Source of the DNA: Corynebacterium macginleyi
GTDB lineage: Bacteria > Actinomycetota > Actinomycetes > Mycobacteriales > Mycobacteriaceae
NCBI RefSeq assembly: GCF_003688935.1
Contig: NZ_REGE01000002.1
Location: 268,751-332,750 of the forward strand
DNA: 64,000 bases
Reading direction: 5' to 3'
The notes under the pieces were generated by a model. That model was not told the DNA's origin, did not search any database, and was given only the letters and a program-made list of their open reading frames with translations. A program made the translations under genes and the position numbers. How positions within the stretch are numbered: position 1 is the stretch's first letter; each line of letters opens with the position of its first letter. Shown here in pieces: positions 19,482-28,882 of this stretch.

Positions 19482-19957
19482 TATTTTTCACCCTCCTTCT
19501 TCCTATCTATCCCACGCTCAGTCACGGGGGTGTCATGGTCTACACGGCCAATGCGATCGAGTTCATTGGCGGACTCTTCCAAAATCGCTCGGTTCTGGGC
19601 ATCGCGGCCCAAGGTAGAAAATGCGTGATCAATAGTGTTGTCATCGACGGGTTCCACCACATCGGTGTCATCGTTCTTGCCCATTGCAGCCATGGTCAAC
19701 AGAATGGTTGAGGTTGCCATAGAAATGACAACCGCTGTCAGAACAAATGCCTGCGGTAATGGATCCGCCATCTGGGCGTGTGGTACTTCCGATGGAAAGG
19801 CTTCACCTCGGTAGGAGTACACCCCAGTGGCCAACAAAGTCAGGTTGGCACCGTGACCGAATGCCATCATGCCCAAAACAATACGGACCAAACCACGTTG
19901 TTGAATGAGGTAGACGGCGCCACCGATGAGGATGGCGATAGTTAACGCGAGAATCAT
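19481..19957 (-). CDS. mnhC: Mrp-type Na+/H+ antiporter subunit C
   Basis: A 158-residue NuoK-like membrane protein. The three family segments are visible (LTIAILIGGAVYLIQQRGLVRIVLGM, GANLTLLATGVY, and ADPLPQAFVLTAVVISMA). The ADPLPQALVLTAIVI-type block is the best diagnostic. The hydrophilic C-terminal tail of about 55 residues is longer than in firmicutes. Overlaps its neighbours by one base on each side. Confidence 0.9.
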   Translation of the reverse strand: MILALTIAILIGGAVYLIQQRGLVRIVLGMMAFGHGANLTLLATGVYSYRGEAFPSEVPHAQMADPLPQAFVLTAVVISMATSTILLTMAAMGKNDDTDVVEPVDDNTIDHAFSTLGRDAQNRAILEESANELDRIGRVDHDTPVTERGIDRKKEGEK

Positions 19958-22938
19958 TACTTCTCCCCTCCTCGGTCGGCGTTATGACGGCGACGTTGCT
20001 TTGTTTTAGTTTTCGCCTCTTTGGGGCTGAGCAAAGCGAGCGGATCGGTCGACGGGTTGATTGGGTCAGGGTACGGATCGTCCGCATCCTCTACGGCAAT
20101 GCGCGGTGTAGCCGGCAAGGCCGAATCATGGTCATGGATCCATGGCAGGTAGTCCCGCTCTGTACCTGGCCTGAGGTAGCCGCCCAAAGCATTGATAGCC
20201 ATCGTAAGCATGCCTAATACCGCCAGATAAATGCCGAGATCGAAGATTAGCGACGTCGTCCAATGCTGGCCGAAGGCCTCACCGTGCAAGGCAGTGAGGA
20301 AACCACCGTTGCCAAAGCCGTGGTGCCAGTAACCGATAAAACCTGCCAATAGCGCGGTAATAATACCAATGCCGGTGAGGTGTACTGGGGTCATACGTCC
20401 GAAGACAATCTCATCGGATCCGCGGGACAAGTAGGTCAGACCAATGGCTGCACCCATGATGAGGGCTGCGGGGAATCCACCGCCGGAGGAATCATGTCCA
20501 CGGAAAAACACGATGACGGACATGATGATGAGCAAAGGAATGACGATATTGATTCCCTTGCGCAGTGGCACAGAGTTCAGCTGCGACTGACCGAATGGCG
20601 CCGGACGCGTACCCGAGGTGAACGGGAAGCGTGGCAGCGTGGTAGTAATGGCTGCAATAACTACGGCGGCCATGCCCAGCACGGAGAGCTCGCCCAAGGT
20701 ATCGAGTGCGCGGAATTCCACGATGATGGTGGCCACGACGTTATCGCCACCCGTAATATCCGGCGCATTGTCGAGATACCACAAAGACAGATCCGAACGC
20801 TCGTGGCGGCCCATCAAGCTCCATACACCGAGGAAAGCCGCAATGCCAGCCAATACGGCGATAACGATGGAGCCCACCTTACGGGTTTTATCAGTAACCG
20901 GCTGGAAGGTCTCCGGCAGGTAACGCAAAACCATCATCATGACGACCACAGAAAGGGCTTCCACCATGAACTGTGTCAGTGCGACGTCCGGTGCGCCCAA
21001 GAAAAACATTTGCAAAGTGACGCCTGTGCCTGCAATGCCGATCATAACGGCGCCGGTGAGGCGGTTCTTGGTGCGAACCAACCCGAATACGGCCAAGGCG
21101 ATAATTCCCAAGGGCAGCAAGTCCCATGGTTTGTCGAGCCCATCGACGCGCGGTTGCAGCGGTACCCCGTCTATGCCCTCACTGAACAAAGTTGTACCAG
21201 CGAGGACGATAACCACGATGACAATCGGCAAGATGTGGCGGGAAGGATTATGAGAATCTGCCATCTTGCCCACTACATAGCCAAGCTTCGCGCAGCCACC
21301 TTGCAAGCTCTGCAAAAGCTCGTTACCGGTGCGCGGCATGAACTTGCGGCCCTCGAAGGCCGGCCACATCTTCTTGCGGACAAAAAGGGCCGCGATACCG
21401 GCCACCAGCACCAGAATCGAGATAATAAACGGCACGTTAATTCCATGCCATACCGAGAGGTGAGCATGTGTTTCCATGCCCACAGCGCCGACAGCATGCT
21501 CTAATGGCTCTTCGAAAAAGCTTAAGACGATGACGAGCGGCAGGGACATAAAGCCCGGAAGTGCCGCGGGAAGCCATAGGGCAACTGGGGCTTCGTGGAC
21601 ATGGTCCATGGACCGCGGTCCATCGAGGAATGCACCGAAGACGATCTTTGCCGAGTAGGTGAAAGTAAAGAAGGCACCAATACCTGCCACGGCCAGTAGA
21701 ATTACTTGGCCTGCGCCACCGATGGGGGCGTCCTCGAAGGCAGTGAGCATTCCTTCCTTGGACACGAAGCCCAGCAGCGGAGGTATCGCAGCCATGGATG
21801 CTGCGGCGATGACTACAGAGCCAAATGTCCACGGCATCTTCTTCCACAGCGGGCCAAGACGGCGAATATCTCGCGAACCCGCTTCATGGTCAATGACGCC
21901 GATGAGCATAAACAGCGAGGACTTAAAAAGCGCGTGTGCCAAGGTGTGTACCAGTGCCGCCCCAATGGCGAACGGAGTGCCGACACCGACGGTGGCCACA
22001 ATCCAACCAAGGTGGGATACCGTGGAATAAGCAGTCAGCTTCTTCAGGTCCGTCTTCTGCAGAGCAAACACCGCGGACATCACCGCCGTACCCATACCGA
22101 CTACGATGAGCACCCAGTTCCACACCGCGACATCGTTGAAGATTGCGGAGAAGCGGATAAGCAGGTAGATACCCGCCTTGACCACGGCTGCGGCGTGCAA
22201 GAACGCCGAAACTGGCGTAGCAGCGGCCATAGCTTCTGGCAGCCAAAAGTGGAATGGAAATTGCGCGGACTTGGTAAAAGCGGAAGCCGCGATGAGGATA
22301 GCAACGCTCGCAGTCACACCCGGACGATCATCCCATACCGAGGAGGCGAGGATCTCAGAAATGGTGGTCGACCCGGTGGTTACTGCAGCAATTCCCAATC
22401 CCGTCAAAAGTGTAAGGCCACCGATGAACGTCAGGATTAAAGTGCGCTGCGAACCAGCCTCTCCCCCGGAACCAGAACGCGCAATGAGCATGAAGGAAGC
22501 CAAGGAGACAAGCTCCCAGGCGAGGAATAGCACAACAACGTCATTAGCCAGCACCAGCAACAAAATGGACAGCGTGAACGCCGTCATCAATGTATAAAAG
22601 CTCGTATTTCCCTGGTTCTTAGGGAGATACGCTGCCGAATATGTCAACACGACGGCGCCGATGACAAGAGCCAACATGGCGAAGAAAATGCTCAGTGCAT
22701 CTCCGCGTAGAGCGAAACTTACGTCAACCCCCGGTGCAATAAAATCGCGCACCCAAGTGGTGTGGAAACTGAGTTCCTCCCCCGCTGCAATGGCAGAAAA
22801 ATCCTTAGCAATGAGCACCGCTGCAACGAGGAAGAGGCCTGCTAGTGGATAGCCCGCCTGTCGGTCCATGACCTTTACGGTCACCGGTGCCAAGATCACT
22901 GCCAATGCCGCAAGGAGGACAGCAAAAAGTAGTGTCAC
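19957..22938 (-). CDS. mnhA: Mrp-type Na+/H+ antiporter, fused subunits A and B
   Basis: First gene of the operon, 993 residues. The N-terminal 500 residues are the NuoL-like proton-pumping module (QTxxFPFHFWLPEAMAAATPVSAFLHAA-type block near 220-245; SHLGWIVATVGVG; LAHALFKSSLFMLIG). A MrpA-specific segment follows (GAPDVALTQFMVEAL near 650). The last 200 residues are an MnhB domain, which is a separate gene in staphylococci but fused in many actinobacteria (FFRGHDSSGGGFPAALIMG). Start is a GTG at 22938 with GAGG upstream. A perfect 8-base-arm palindrome lies 35 bases upstream. Confidence 0.93.
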   Translation of the reverse strand: MTLLFAVLLAALAVILAPVTVKVMDRQAGYPLAGLFLVAAVLIAKDFSAIAAGEELSFHTTWVRDFIAPGVDVSFALRGDALSIFFAMLALVIGAVVLTYSAAYLPKNQGNTSFYTLMTAFTLSILLLVLANDVVVLFLAWELVSLASFMLIARSGSGGEAGSQRTLILTFIGGLTLLTGLGIAAVTTGSTTISEILASSVWDDRPGVTASVAILIAASAFTKSAQFPFHFWLPEAMAAATPVSAFLHAAAVVKAGIYLLIRFSAIFNDVAVWNWVLIVVGMGTAVMSAVFALQKTDLKKLTAYSTVSHLGWIVATVGVGTPFAIGAALVHTLAHALFKSSLFMLIGVIDHEAGSRDIRRLGPLWKKMPWTFGSVVIAAASMAAIPPLLGFVSKEGMLTAFEDAPIGGAGQVILLAVAGIGAFFTFTYSAKIVFGAFLDGPRSMDHVHEAPVALWLPAALPGFMSLPLVIVLSFFEEPLEHAVGAVGMETHAHLSVWHGINVPFIISILVLVAGIAALFVRKKMWPAFEGRKFMPRTGNELLQSLQGGCAKLGYVVGKMADSHNPSRHILPIVIVVIVLAGTTLFSEGIDGVPLQPRVDGLDKPWDLLPLGIIALAVFGLVRTKNRLTGAVMIGIAGTGVTLQMFFLGAPDVALTQFMVEALSVVVMMMVLRYLPETFQPVTDKTRKVGSIVIAVLAGIAAFLGVWSLMGRHERSDLSLWYLDNAPDITGGDNVVATIIVEFRALDTLGELSVLGMAAVVIAAITTTLPRFPFTSGTRPAPFGQSQLNSVPLRKGINIVIPLLIIMSVIVFFRGHDSSGGGFPAALIMGAAIGLTYLSRGSDEIVFGRMTPVHLTGIGIITALLAGFIGYWHHGFGNGGFLTALHGEAFGQHWTTSLIFDLGIYLAVLGMLTMAINALGGYLRPGTERDYLPWIHDHDSALPATPRIAVEDADDPYPDPINPSTDPLALLSPKEAKTKTKQRRRHNADRGGEK

Positions 22939-22972
22939 GAAATACTTGCCTCACGAACCTTGGTCTTGGATT

Positions 22973-22989
22973 GGTGCGAATTTCGCACC
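22973..22989. promoter_or_regulatory. Palindrome upstream of the Mrp antiporter operon
   Basis: GGTGCGAA-T-TTCGCACC is a perfect inverted repeat with eight-base arms and a single central base, extended by weaker pairing outside. It lies 35 bases upstream of the GTG of the first antiporter gene, in a region with no coding. Its position fits an operator or a leader hairpin. No T tract follows on the minus strand, so it is unlikely to be a terminator. Confidence 0.45.
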
Positions 22990-23106
22990 GAATCACTAAA
23001 TACAGCCCCACCAGATTAGCATTGCTCACCAGCCCATTGCAGATCACAGTAATCCACGGCTTGCCATGCCCGCGGGACATACCTGCAGGGCGCATAGGCG
23101 CGAGAA

Positions 23107-23161
23107 AACTCCCCGGTACCCGCCACCATGCCGATTTATAGACGCCGGGTACTGGGGAGTT
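23107..23161 (-). terminator. Rho-independent terminator of ftsY
   Basis: On the minus strand AACTCCCCAGTACCCG pairs with CGGGTACCGGGGAGTT (one wobble) across a 23-base loop, then TTTTCTC follows. It is about 25 bases past the ftsY stop. Confidence 0.8.
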
Positions 23162-23187
23162 ATCTAAAATGGTTGAGGAAGAAGCCC

Positions 23188-24912
23188 CTATCTCTCGCCG
23201 AGCAAAGCATCGACAAAGCCTTCGACTTCGAAGGGTGCAAGATCGTCGGCACCCTCACCCAAGCCGACAAGCTTGACTGGTACACCCAACTCCTCTTGCA
23301 CCTGGAAGACGATGCCACCCTTAGCCGTGCCATCCAATTTAGTAAGCACCACACCGGAGATGTCCACGACCTCGCGGAAAATACGTGCCTGTGTTAGGCC
23401 ATTTTGTCCTACCGTGGCATCGAGGACCAAGAGGACCTCATCTACCTCGGTCTTCTTCTCGACGACACGCTTGACTTTGCCCAACTGATCCATGAGGTCG
23501 GTCGAAGTGTGCAGGCGGCCGGCGGTATCGACTAAGACAACATCGACCTGCTGTTTTACACCGGTGGCTACGGCATCAAACGCCACTGAGGCTGGATCTG
23601 CGCCTTCTTTGCCACGCACTGTTTCGGCGCCCACGCGGCGGCCCCACGTTTCTAGCTGATCAGCTGCCGCGGCGCGGAAAGTATCTGCCGCACCCAGCAA
23701 GACGCTATGACCCATCGATACCAAGACGCGGGCGAGCTTACCGGTGGTGGTGGTCTTACCGGTACCGTTGACGCCCACAACCATCACGATCGCTGGCTTT
23801 CCGTCATTAGGCATCGCGCGAATGGAGCGATCCATTTCTGGGTGGCAGGCCTCGATGAGGCATTCTCGCAACATTGCGCGCGCCTGTTCCTCGCTCGAAA
23901 CGCCGCGCTCAGCGATCTTGTCTCGCAGAGAATCGGTGACTTTCATCGTGGACTTGGTGCCCAAATCCGCCATGATGAGGGTATCTTCAATTTCCTCCCA
24001 GGCGTCTTCATCCAAATCGCCCGCGGAAAGAATTCCCATCAACCCCTGGCCGATGGCGTTTTGGGAACGGGAGAGACGGCTGCGCAACCGCCCGAGGCGG
24101 CCTCCCGCCGGAGCGATATCCTCGGTGGGGTGGGTCGCTACCGCAGGTTCACCATCCGGTACGGGACTCTGTTCCTTGGCCGCTTCCGCAGCATCTGTTT
24201 GTGCATTGGCTGCAGCCGCCGCTTCTGCAGCTTCCTCGTGGCTATCGATGCGTTCTTCGATGTGGTCAGCGTCTTTATCTTCTACTAACCCGTCAAAGAC
24301 CGGCGACTTGTCTTCTACCTTGGCAGCCTCTACGGATGCAGTCGGTTCCGGAGCTTTTTCTTCGTGGTCTGACTGGCCGGCAGGGTCCTTTACTTGGCCT
24401 GTTGGTTCCCTAACCGCTTCGTCATTTACGGCGGATTCCGCGCGGCTCCCAGCAGACTCTACATCACCACCGACACCGGCTCCATCAGCGGCAGCCGTTG
24501 CGGCCGCGCCCCTGCCCTCAGGTTTATCCCCCGCAGCTTCTGCGCGCTGCGATTTTTCCTGCTGGGCCGCCAACGGCTTTTCGCCATCGATCTGCGCATT
24601 CGCGATTTCGGTAGCGCTTTGCCCCGACTTTTGGAATTGCTGCTGCTTAGCCTGCTGTGGCTGGGCCCGGCGCGGCTCCTCCCGTGTGACCTTCTCAGGT
24701 TGCTGCGAGCCCGCGGGGGTAAAGTTGAATCCGGACTTTGCCTGGTAATTGCCGGACTTTTGCTCCTGGGTTAGCTGCTTGGGCTCTTCTTCCTTGGGTT
24801 TGTCAAAAGAAACCTTCTTGGATTCACCGCGCTTTTTGCCGATTGCGATAAAGACGACAATCAGCACAATAACAACGATTGCTATGCCGATCCATAACCA
24901 TAAAGAATTCAT
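23188..24912 (-). CDS. ftsY: Signal recognition particle receptor FtsY
   Basis: Membrane-associated GTPase receptor for SRP, partner of Ffh. The 574-residue protein has one N-terminal membrane segment (LWIGIAIVVIVLIVVFIAIG) and then about 230 residues of low-complexity Ala/Glu/Gln/Lys-rich linker. The NG domain starts near residue 270, with VNGTGKTTTTGKLARVL, DTFRAAAADQL, DTAGRLHTSTDL and TKLDGTAKGG. The anchor plus acidic linker is usual in actinobacteria. It is about 75 bases downstream of smc on the same strand and ends at a strong terminator. Confidence 0.95.
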   Translation of the reverse strand: MNSLWLWIGIAIVVIVLIVVFIAIGKKRGESKKVSFDKPKEEEPKQLTQEQKSGNYQAKSGFNFTPAGSQQPEKVTREEPRRAQPQQAKQQQFQKSGQSATEIANAQIDGEKPLAAQQEKSQRAEAAGDKPEGRGAAATAAADGAGVGGDVESAGSRAESAVNDEAVREPTGQVKDPAGQSDHEEKAPEPTASVEAAKVEDKSPVFDGLVEDKDADHIEERIDSHEEAAEAAAAANAQTDAAEAAKEQSPVPDGEPAVATHPTEDIAPAGGRLGRLRSRLSRSQNAIGQGLMGILSAGDLDEDAWEEIEDTLIMADLGTKSTMKVTDSLRDKIAERGVSSEEQARAMLRECLIEACHPEMDRSIRAMPNDGKPAIVMVVGVNGTGKTTTTGKLARVLVSMGHSVLLGAADTFRAAAADQLETWGRRVGAETVRGKEGADPASVAFDAVATGVKQQVDVVLVDTAGRLHTSTDLMDQLGKVKRVVEKKTEVDEVLLVLDATVGQNGLTQARIFREVVDISGVVLTKLDGTAKGGIVFQVQEELGVPVKLVGLGEGADDLAPFEVEGFVDALLGER

Positions 24913-24988
24913 ACCTCTATAGTGCCAGCTTTTCGGGCTTGCGGCACAGAGGGAAGGCGAAATCTTCTAGTCCTTCCACTGCGGCGCA

Positions 24989-27900
24989 TCAACTGATTTT
25001 CGGCGCATCAACCCCAAGCCGAGTCGCATCCTGGCTTGCCTGCTGCGCCCCCGGCGCGAGTCCAGCTGGATTCATGCGCTGGGAAATGACCCGGGTAATG
25101 CCATCGCCGCGCATGGTCACGCCATAGAGCACATTGGCTACATCCATGGTGGGCTTTTGGTGCGTGATGACAATGAGCTGGGAATCCTTCCGCAACTCCT
25201 CGAATAAGGCGATGAGTCGGCGCAGATTCACATCATCAAGTGCTGCCTCTACCTCATCCATGACATAAAACGGGCTGGGGCGCGCGCGGAAGATAGCCAC
25301 CAGCATGGCCAGCGCGGTCAGGGATTTCTCACCGCCGGAAAGCAGCGACAAGCGCTTGACTTTCTTGCCTGGCGGCCGAGCTTCGACCTCGATGCCGGTG
25401 GTGAGCATGTCCTCTGGGTCAGTAAGAATTAGTCGGCCCTCCCCACCCGGGAAGAGGGTGGTGAATACCTGGGGAAATTCCGCCTCTACATCCCGCCAGG
25501 CATCGGTAAAGAGCTGCAGGATCTGTTTATCCACATCCGCGATAACTCCGGCGAGATCCCGGCGGGCTTGGATGACGTCATCGAGCTGCGTAGACAGGTA
25601 GCTGTATCGCTCTTCTAACGCCTTATATTCTTCCAAGGCCAATGGATTGACCTTGCCCAGCGAGCTCAAATCTTTTTCCGCCTGCTGTAGCCGCGACTTT
25701 TCCGCACTGCGATCGAAATCTTCTCCCGGGGTGAAATCCCGCAACAGATCAGCAATAGCGATGCCCAGCTGATCACCAATCTTTGCCTCCGCTTCATCCA
25801 GACGCACCTGCGCCCGCGAGCGAGCCAGTTCTGCTTCATGCGCCCGCGTGGTCAGTCGGTCGCTATTGTGACGTGCGGCTGATACTACCTGCTTGGCCTG
25901 CTGCAATTGGGATTTTAAGGAGTCACGATCGTGCAAAAACTCATCGCGTTCGAAAGTGGCGCGTCTTAACAGTTGGTTCGCCCGCGCGGCTAAATCCCGT
26001 GCATGCCGTGCCACCGCAGCGGCCAATTGGCCCTGTGCCTTGCGGCGGGCCATGGCTTGTTCATGACGGGCTTTTGCCTGACGTTCGTGTTGAGCCTGAC
26101 GCCGCAAGTTATCGGCTTTACCGGCAACTTGGCCCACGCGCTCTTGCGCCGCGCGGGCGGCAACGTGGGCCTCCATTTCCATGGATTTTATTTCTTCCAA
26201 CGCGGCTGAGGCGGCATCCCTGTCTGCGGAGGAGGGCTCGTCTGGTTGATCGTCGGCGTCGACGCGGGCGAGCCTATCGTGGGCATCGGCAAGCTCCTGG
26301 TGAGCCTTCTGCAAACGCACCTCGATCTCGGTTGCGCGCTGCACAGTTTTTTCCAACTCCGTCTTATTAGCCTCGTACTGCTTCCGCAGCCGATGGTGAT
26401 CGCGCTTCCATGCATCGACTTCGGTATCGTGCTCCCGCAGCGCTGCCTTAGCAGACGCGGCTGTTACACGGGCATCTTCGGCAGCGATCTTTGCCCCCGC
26501 AAGGGGGCCAGACAGCTCGTGCAGGGCTTGATTGGCCTGCTCTAACTCCTCTTCGGCCTCCGCTATGCGGGCGGTGATCTCCACGGTAGACGAGGACCCA
26601 ATGCCGACCTCGACCCAGCCTTCGCCGATGACGACGCCGGAAGTGGTCACAGCGCGCAGTCGCGGATCATCGGAGACAAGATGCCGCCCGAAAGCTATAT
26701 CGGGGACTAGGACGACATCAGCAAGCAGCCGGTGTAATGCGGCCGAAACCGCAGGTTGGACTGTGACGTGATCGAGCAGCCAGGAGGCCTGCGGCGGCAA
26801 ATCAGCATCGACGCGCCACGACCTCACAGGCGCTGTAGTTGCCGCATCCAGCAACGCCGAGCGCGGACCCTTCTCTAACTCCGCAATCAATCCCTCGGTC
26901 AACTGTCCCGCCTGCGCTTCTGCAAAGGTACCCAAGACGGCCGTAACCGCTGACTCATAGGTCGTAGAAATGTACGCGGCTAATGGCTGGAATTCTTCTC
27001 CTACCTCGATCGACTCAGGGATAGTCTGGGAGAGCGTATCGATGCGGGACCGCAGCGTGTAGACATTGCGCTCGCGCTCGCGTTGAGTATCACGGAGCTG
27101 ATCCAAGCGCTTATCGGCCGCACTGGACTCGCTGGCAGCCCGCACATGCGCTTCCTCCAAGAGCTGGCGCTCCGCGGCATAATTATCCAACCTCTGCGCA
27201 ACCTCAGCGGCCTCTGCCCGCGCATTCTGGGTGCGTCGTTGCAGCGCGGCCACGGCCTCTTCTTGCCGCGCTAATTCCTCTTCCGCGCTAGCCACCTGCC
27301 CCGCCGCCTTTTCCTCGGCAGCAAAAAGGCGCACAACGCCCTCGCGGCGGTCTGCAATGGCACGCACCTGCGCCATATGTTCGTGCTCTGCGGCTTCGAA
27401 CGCTTGCCGGCGTTGCGCTACCTCCTCACGAATGCTTTCCAGCTTCTCCGCAGCTTCTTCTGCCGCTACCTGAAGCTCTTCTTGCTCCTCATCCGCACGT
27501 GCCGCCTTGGCCTCGAGGTCATCCGGATCGTGGCCGGCATAGGTGACCTGGGCCCCGGCATTGTCCGCTCGCTCCTCTGCGATCCGTTGGGTCGCCGCGA
27601 TGCGCTCGGACAAAGTTGAAAGATCAAACCACAGCTTTTGGGCGGCTTCTGCCTGCGGGTTAATCTCCTCTAGCTGGATCTCTAGCCCCGTTTGGTGCTC
27701 AATCGCCGTTTCAAGGTGCGCCGTAGTCTCTTCCACCTGGGTGGTTAACGCCGTCGCGGTCCTTTCGGCATCAGTGAGTTTCTGGCGCAAACCGACGATC
27801 CGGTCACCTGCCAAGCGCAGGCGAGCATCGCGGACATCTGCCTGCACTGTTGCCGCGCGCTGGGCAGCTTCTGCCTGCCGCGCCAAGGGCTTGAGCTGTT

Positions 27901-28498
27901 TTCCCAGCTCATCGGTCAAATCCTGGAGGCGGTCCACATTGGCTTGCATGCCGGTGAGTTTGCGCTGGGCTTTTTCTTTTCGGCGGCGGTGTTTCAAAAC
28001 ACCCGCAGCCTCTTCGATATAGGAGCGGCGATCCTCTGGACGCGATTCCAGGATTTCAGATAGTTTTCCCTGCCCCACAATAATGTGCATCTCTCGGCCA
28101 ATACCGGAATCAGAAAGCAGCTCCTGGATATCCATCAACCGGGCCTTCGCCCCGTTGATTTCGTATTCACTTGCCCCGTCGCGGAACATGCGGCGGGTAA
28201 CAGAGACCTCGGAGTACTCGATGGGCAATGCGCCATCCGAGTTATCGATGGTCAGCGTGACCTCAGCTCGGCCCAATTGCTTGCGGTCGCCTGCCCCGGC
28301 GAAAATGACGTCCTGCATCTTGCCGCCGCGCAGGGTTTTGGCGCTGGCCTCTCCCATGACCCACGCGAGGGCATCGACCACGTTGGATTTACCGGAACCA
28401 TTGGGGCCCACGACGGCGCAGATGCCCGGCTCAAATTTGAGAGACGTCGCCGACGCGAATGACTTAAATCCTTTGAGCGTCAGCGATTTCAGGTGCAT
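24989..28498 (-). CDS. smc: Chromosome segregation protein SMC
   Basis: ATPase that organises and separates chromosomes with ScpA and ScpB. The 1169-residue protein has the Walker A motif GPNGSGKSNVVDALAWVMG at residues 32-50. Two long coiled coils flank a hinge near residues 500-660 (VLGTFAEAQAGQLTEGLIAEL region). The C-terminal head carries LSLLSGGEKSLTALAMLVA and the Walker B FYVMDEVEAALDD. Length is normal. ScpA and ScpB are not in the window. It lies in an smc-ftsY pair as in other corynebacteria. Confidence 0.96.
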   Translation of the reverse strand: MHLKSLTLKGFKSFASATSLKFEPGICAVVGPNGSGKSNVVDALAWVMGEASAKTLRGGKMQDVIFAGAGDRKQLGRAEVTLTIDNSDGALPIEYSEVSVTRRMFRDGASEYEINGAKARLMDIQELLSDSGIGREMHIIVGQGKLSEILESRPEDRRSYIEEAAGVLKHRRRKEKAQRKLTGMQANVDRLQDLTDELGKQLKPLARQAEAAQRAATVQADVRDARLRLAGDRIVGLRQKLTDAERTATALTTQVEETTAHLETAIEHQTGLEIQLEEINPQAEAAQKLWFDLSTLSERIAATQRIAEERADNAGAQVTYAGHDPDDLEAKAARADEEQEELQVAAEEAAEKLESIREEVAQRRQAFEAAEHEHMAQVRAIADRREGVVRLFAAEEKAAGQVASAEEELARQEEAVAALQRRTQNARAEAAEVAQRLDNYAAERQLLEEAHVRAASESSAADKRLDQLRDTQRERERNVYTLRSRIDTLSQTIPESIEVGEEFQPLAAYISTTYESAVTAVLGTFAEAQAGQLTEGLIAELEKGPRSALLDAATTAPVRSWRVDADLPPQASWLLDHVTVQPAVSAALHRLLADVVLVPDIAFGRHLVSDDPRLRAVTTSGVVIGEGWVEVGIGSSSTVEITARIAEAEEELEQANQALHELSGPLAGAKIAAEDARVTAASAKAALREHDTEVDAWKRDHHRLRKQYEANKTELEKTVQRATEIEVRLQKAHQELADAHDRLARVDADDQPDEPSSADRDAASAALEEIKSMEMEAHVAARAAQERVGQVAGKADNLRRQAQHERQAKARHEQAMARRKAQGQLAAAVARHARDLAARANQLLRRATFERDEFLHDRDSLKSQLQQAKQVVSAARHNSDRLTTRAHEAELARSRAQVRLDEAEAKIGDQLGIAIADLLRDFTPGEDFDRSAEKSRLQQAEKDLSSLGKVNPLALEEYKALEERYSYLSTQLDDVIQARRDLAGVIADVDKQILQLFTDAWRDVEAEFPQVFTTLFPGGEGRLILTDPEDMLTTGIEVEARPPGKKVKRLSLLSGGEKSLTALAMLVAIFRARPSPFYVMDEVEAALDDVNLRRLIALFEELRKDSQLIVITHQKPTMDVANVLYGVTMRGDGITRVISQRMNPAGLAPGAQQASQDATRLGVDAPKIS

Positions 28499-28555
28499 TT
28501 GGGATAGTGTAGCAAGCCGTTAGGACACAAGCTGCAGCCAACACTGGGTTGGCTC

Positions 28556-28834
28556 TTAACGCTCAACGAAGCCACTTTCGCCCTTCGCGGCCGCCCACTG
28601 CTCAACCACCAGATCGACACTGCCGGGACGGCGAGTGGTGCTCGGTTGCTCTTTCAACAGTTTCAAGAGCTTCTCGCACTCCGTGTAAGTCCCCTCGGCA
28701 ACAACTTGCACGCGGCCGTCTACCAGGTTGGTCGCATGCCCAGAAAGGCCTAATTCCAGTGCGCGCGACCGCGTCCACCAGCGAAATCCCACCCCTTGTA
28801 CGTTGCCGTGCACGAAGGCCGTCATTCTCTCCAT
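28556..28834 (-). CDS. acyP: Acylphosphatase
   Basis: Small hydrolase of carboxyl-phosphate bonds. The 92-residue protein has the catalytic loop GNVQGVGFRWW with its Arg, and the downstream Asn in GHATNLVDGRVQV. Length is exactly that of the family. It is just upstream of smc on the same strand; acylphosphatase next to smc is common in actinobacteria. Confidence 0.93.
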   Translation of the reverse strand: MERMTAFVHGNVQGVGFRWWTRSRALELGLSGHATNLVDGRVQVVAEGTYTECEKLLKLLKEQPSTTRRPGSVDLVVEQWAAAKGESGFVER

Positions 28835-28882
28835 GCGACTGCACCCTCCTCTTTAATAACTATCAATCCTGCCGCGCTCGCG

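Noticed and set aside
20380..21504. A 374-codon plus-strand frame opposite mnhA
   Set aside because: Composition (His/Gln/Arg/Asp-rich, no hydrophobic core) is that of the complement of membrane-protein codons; mnhA is certain on the other strand.
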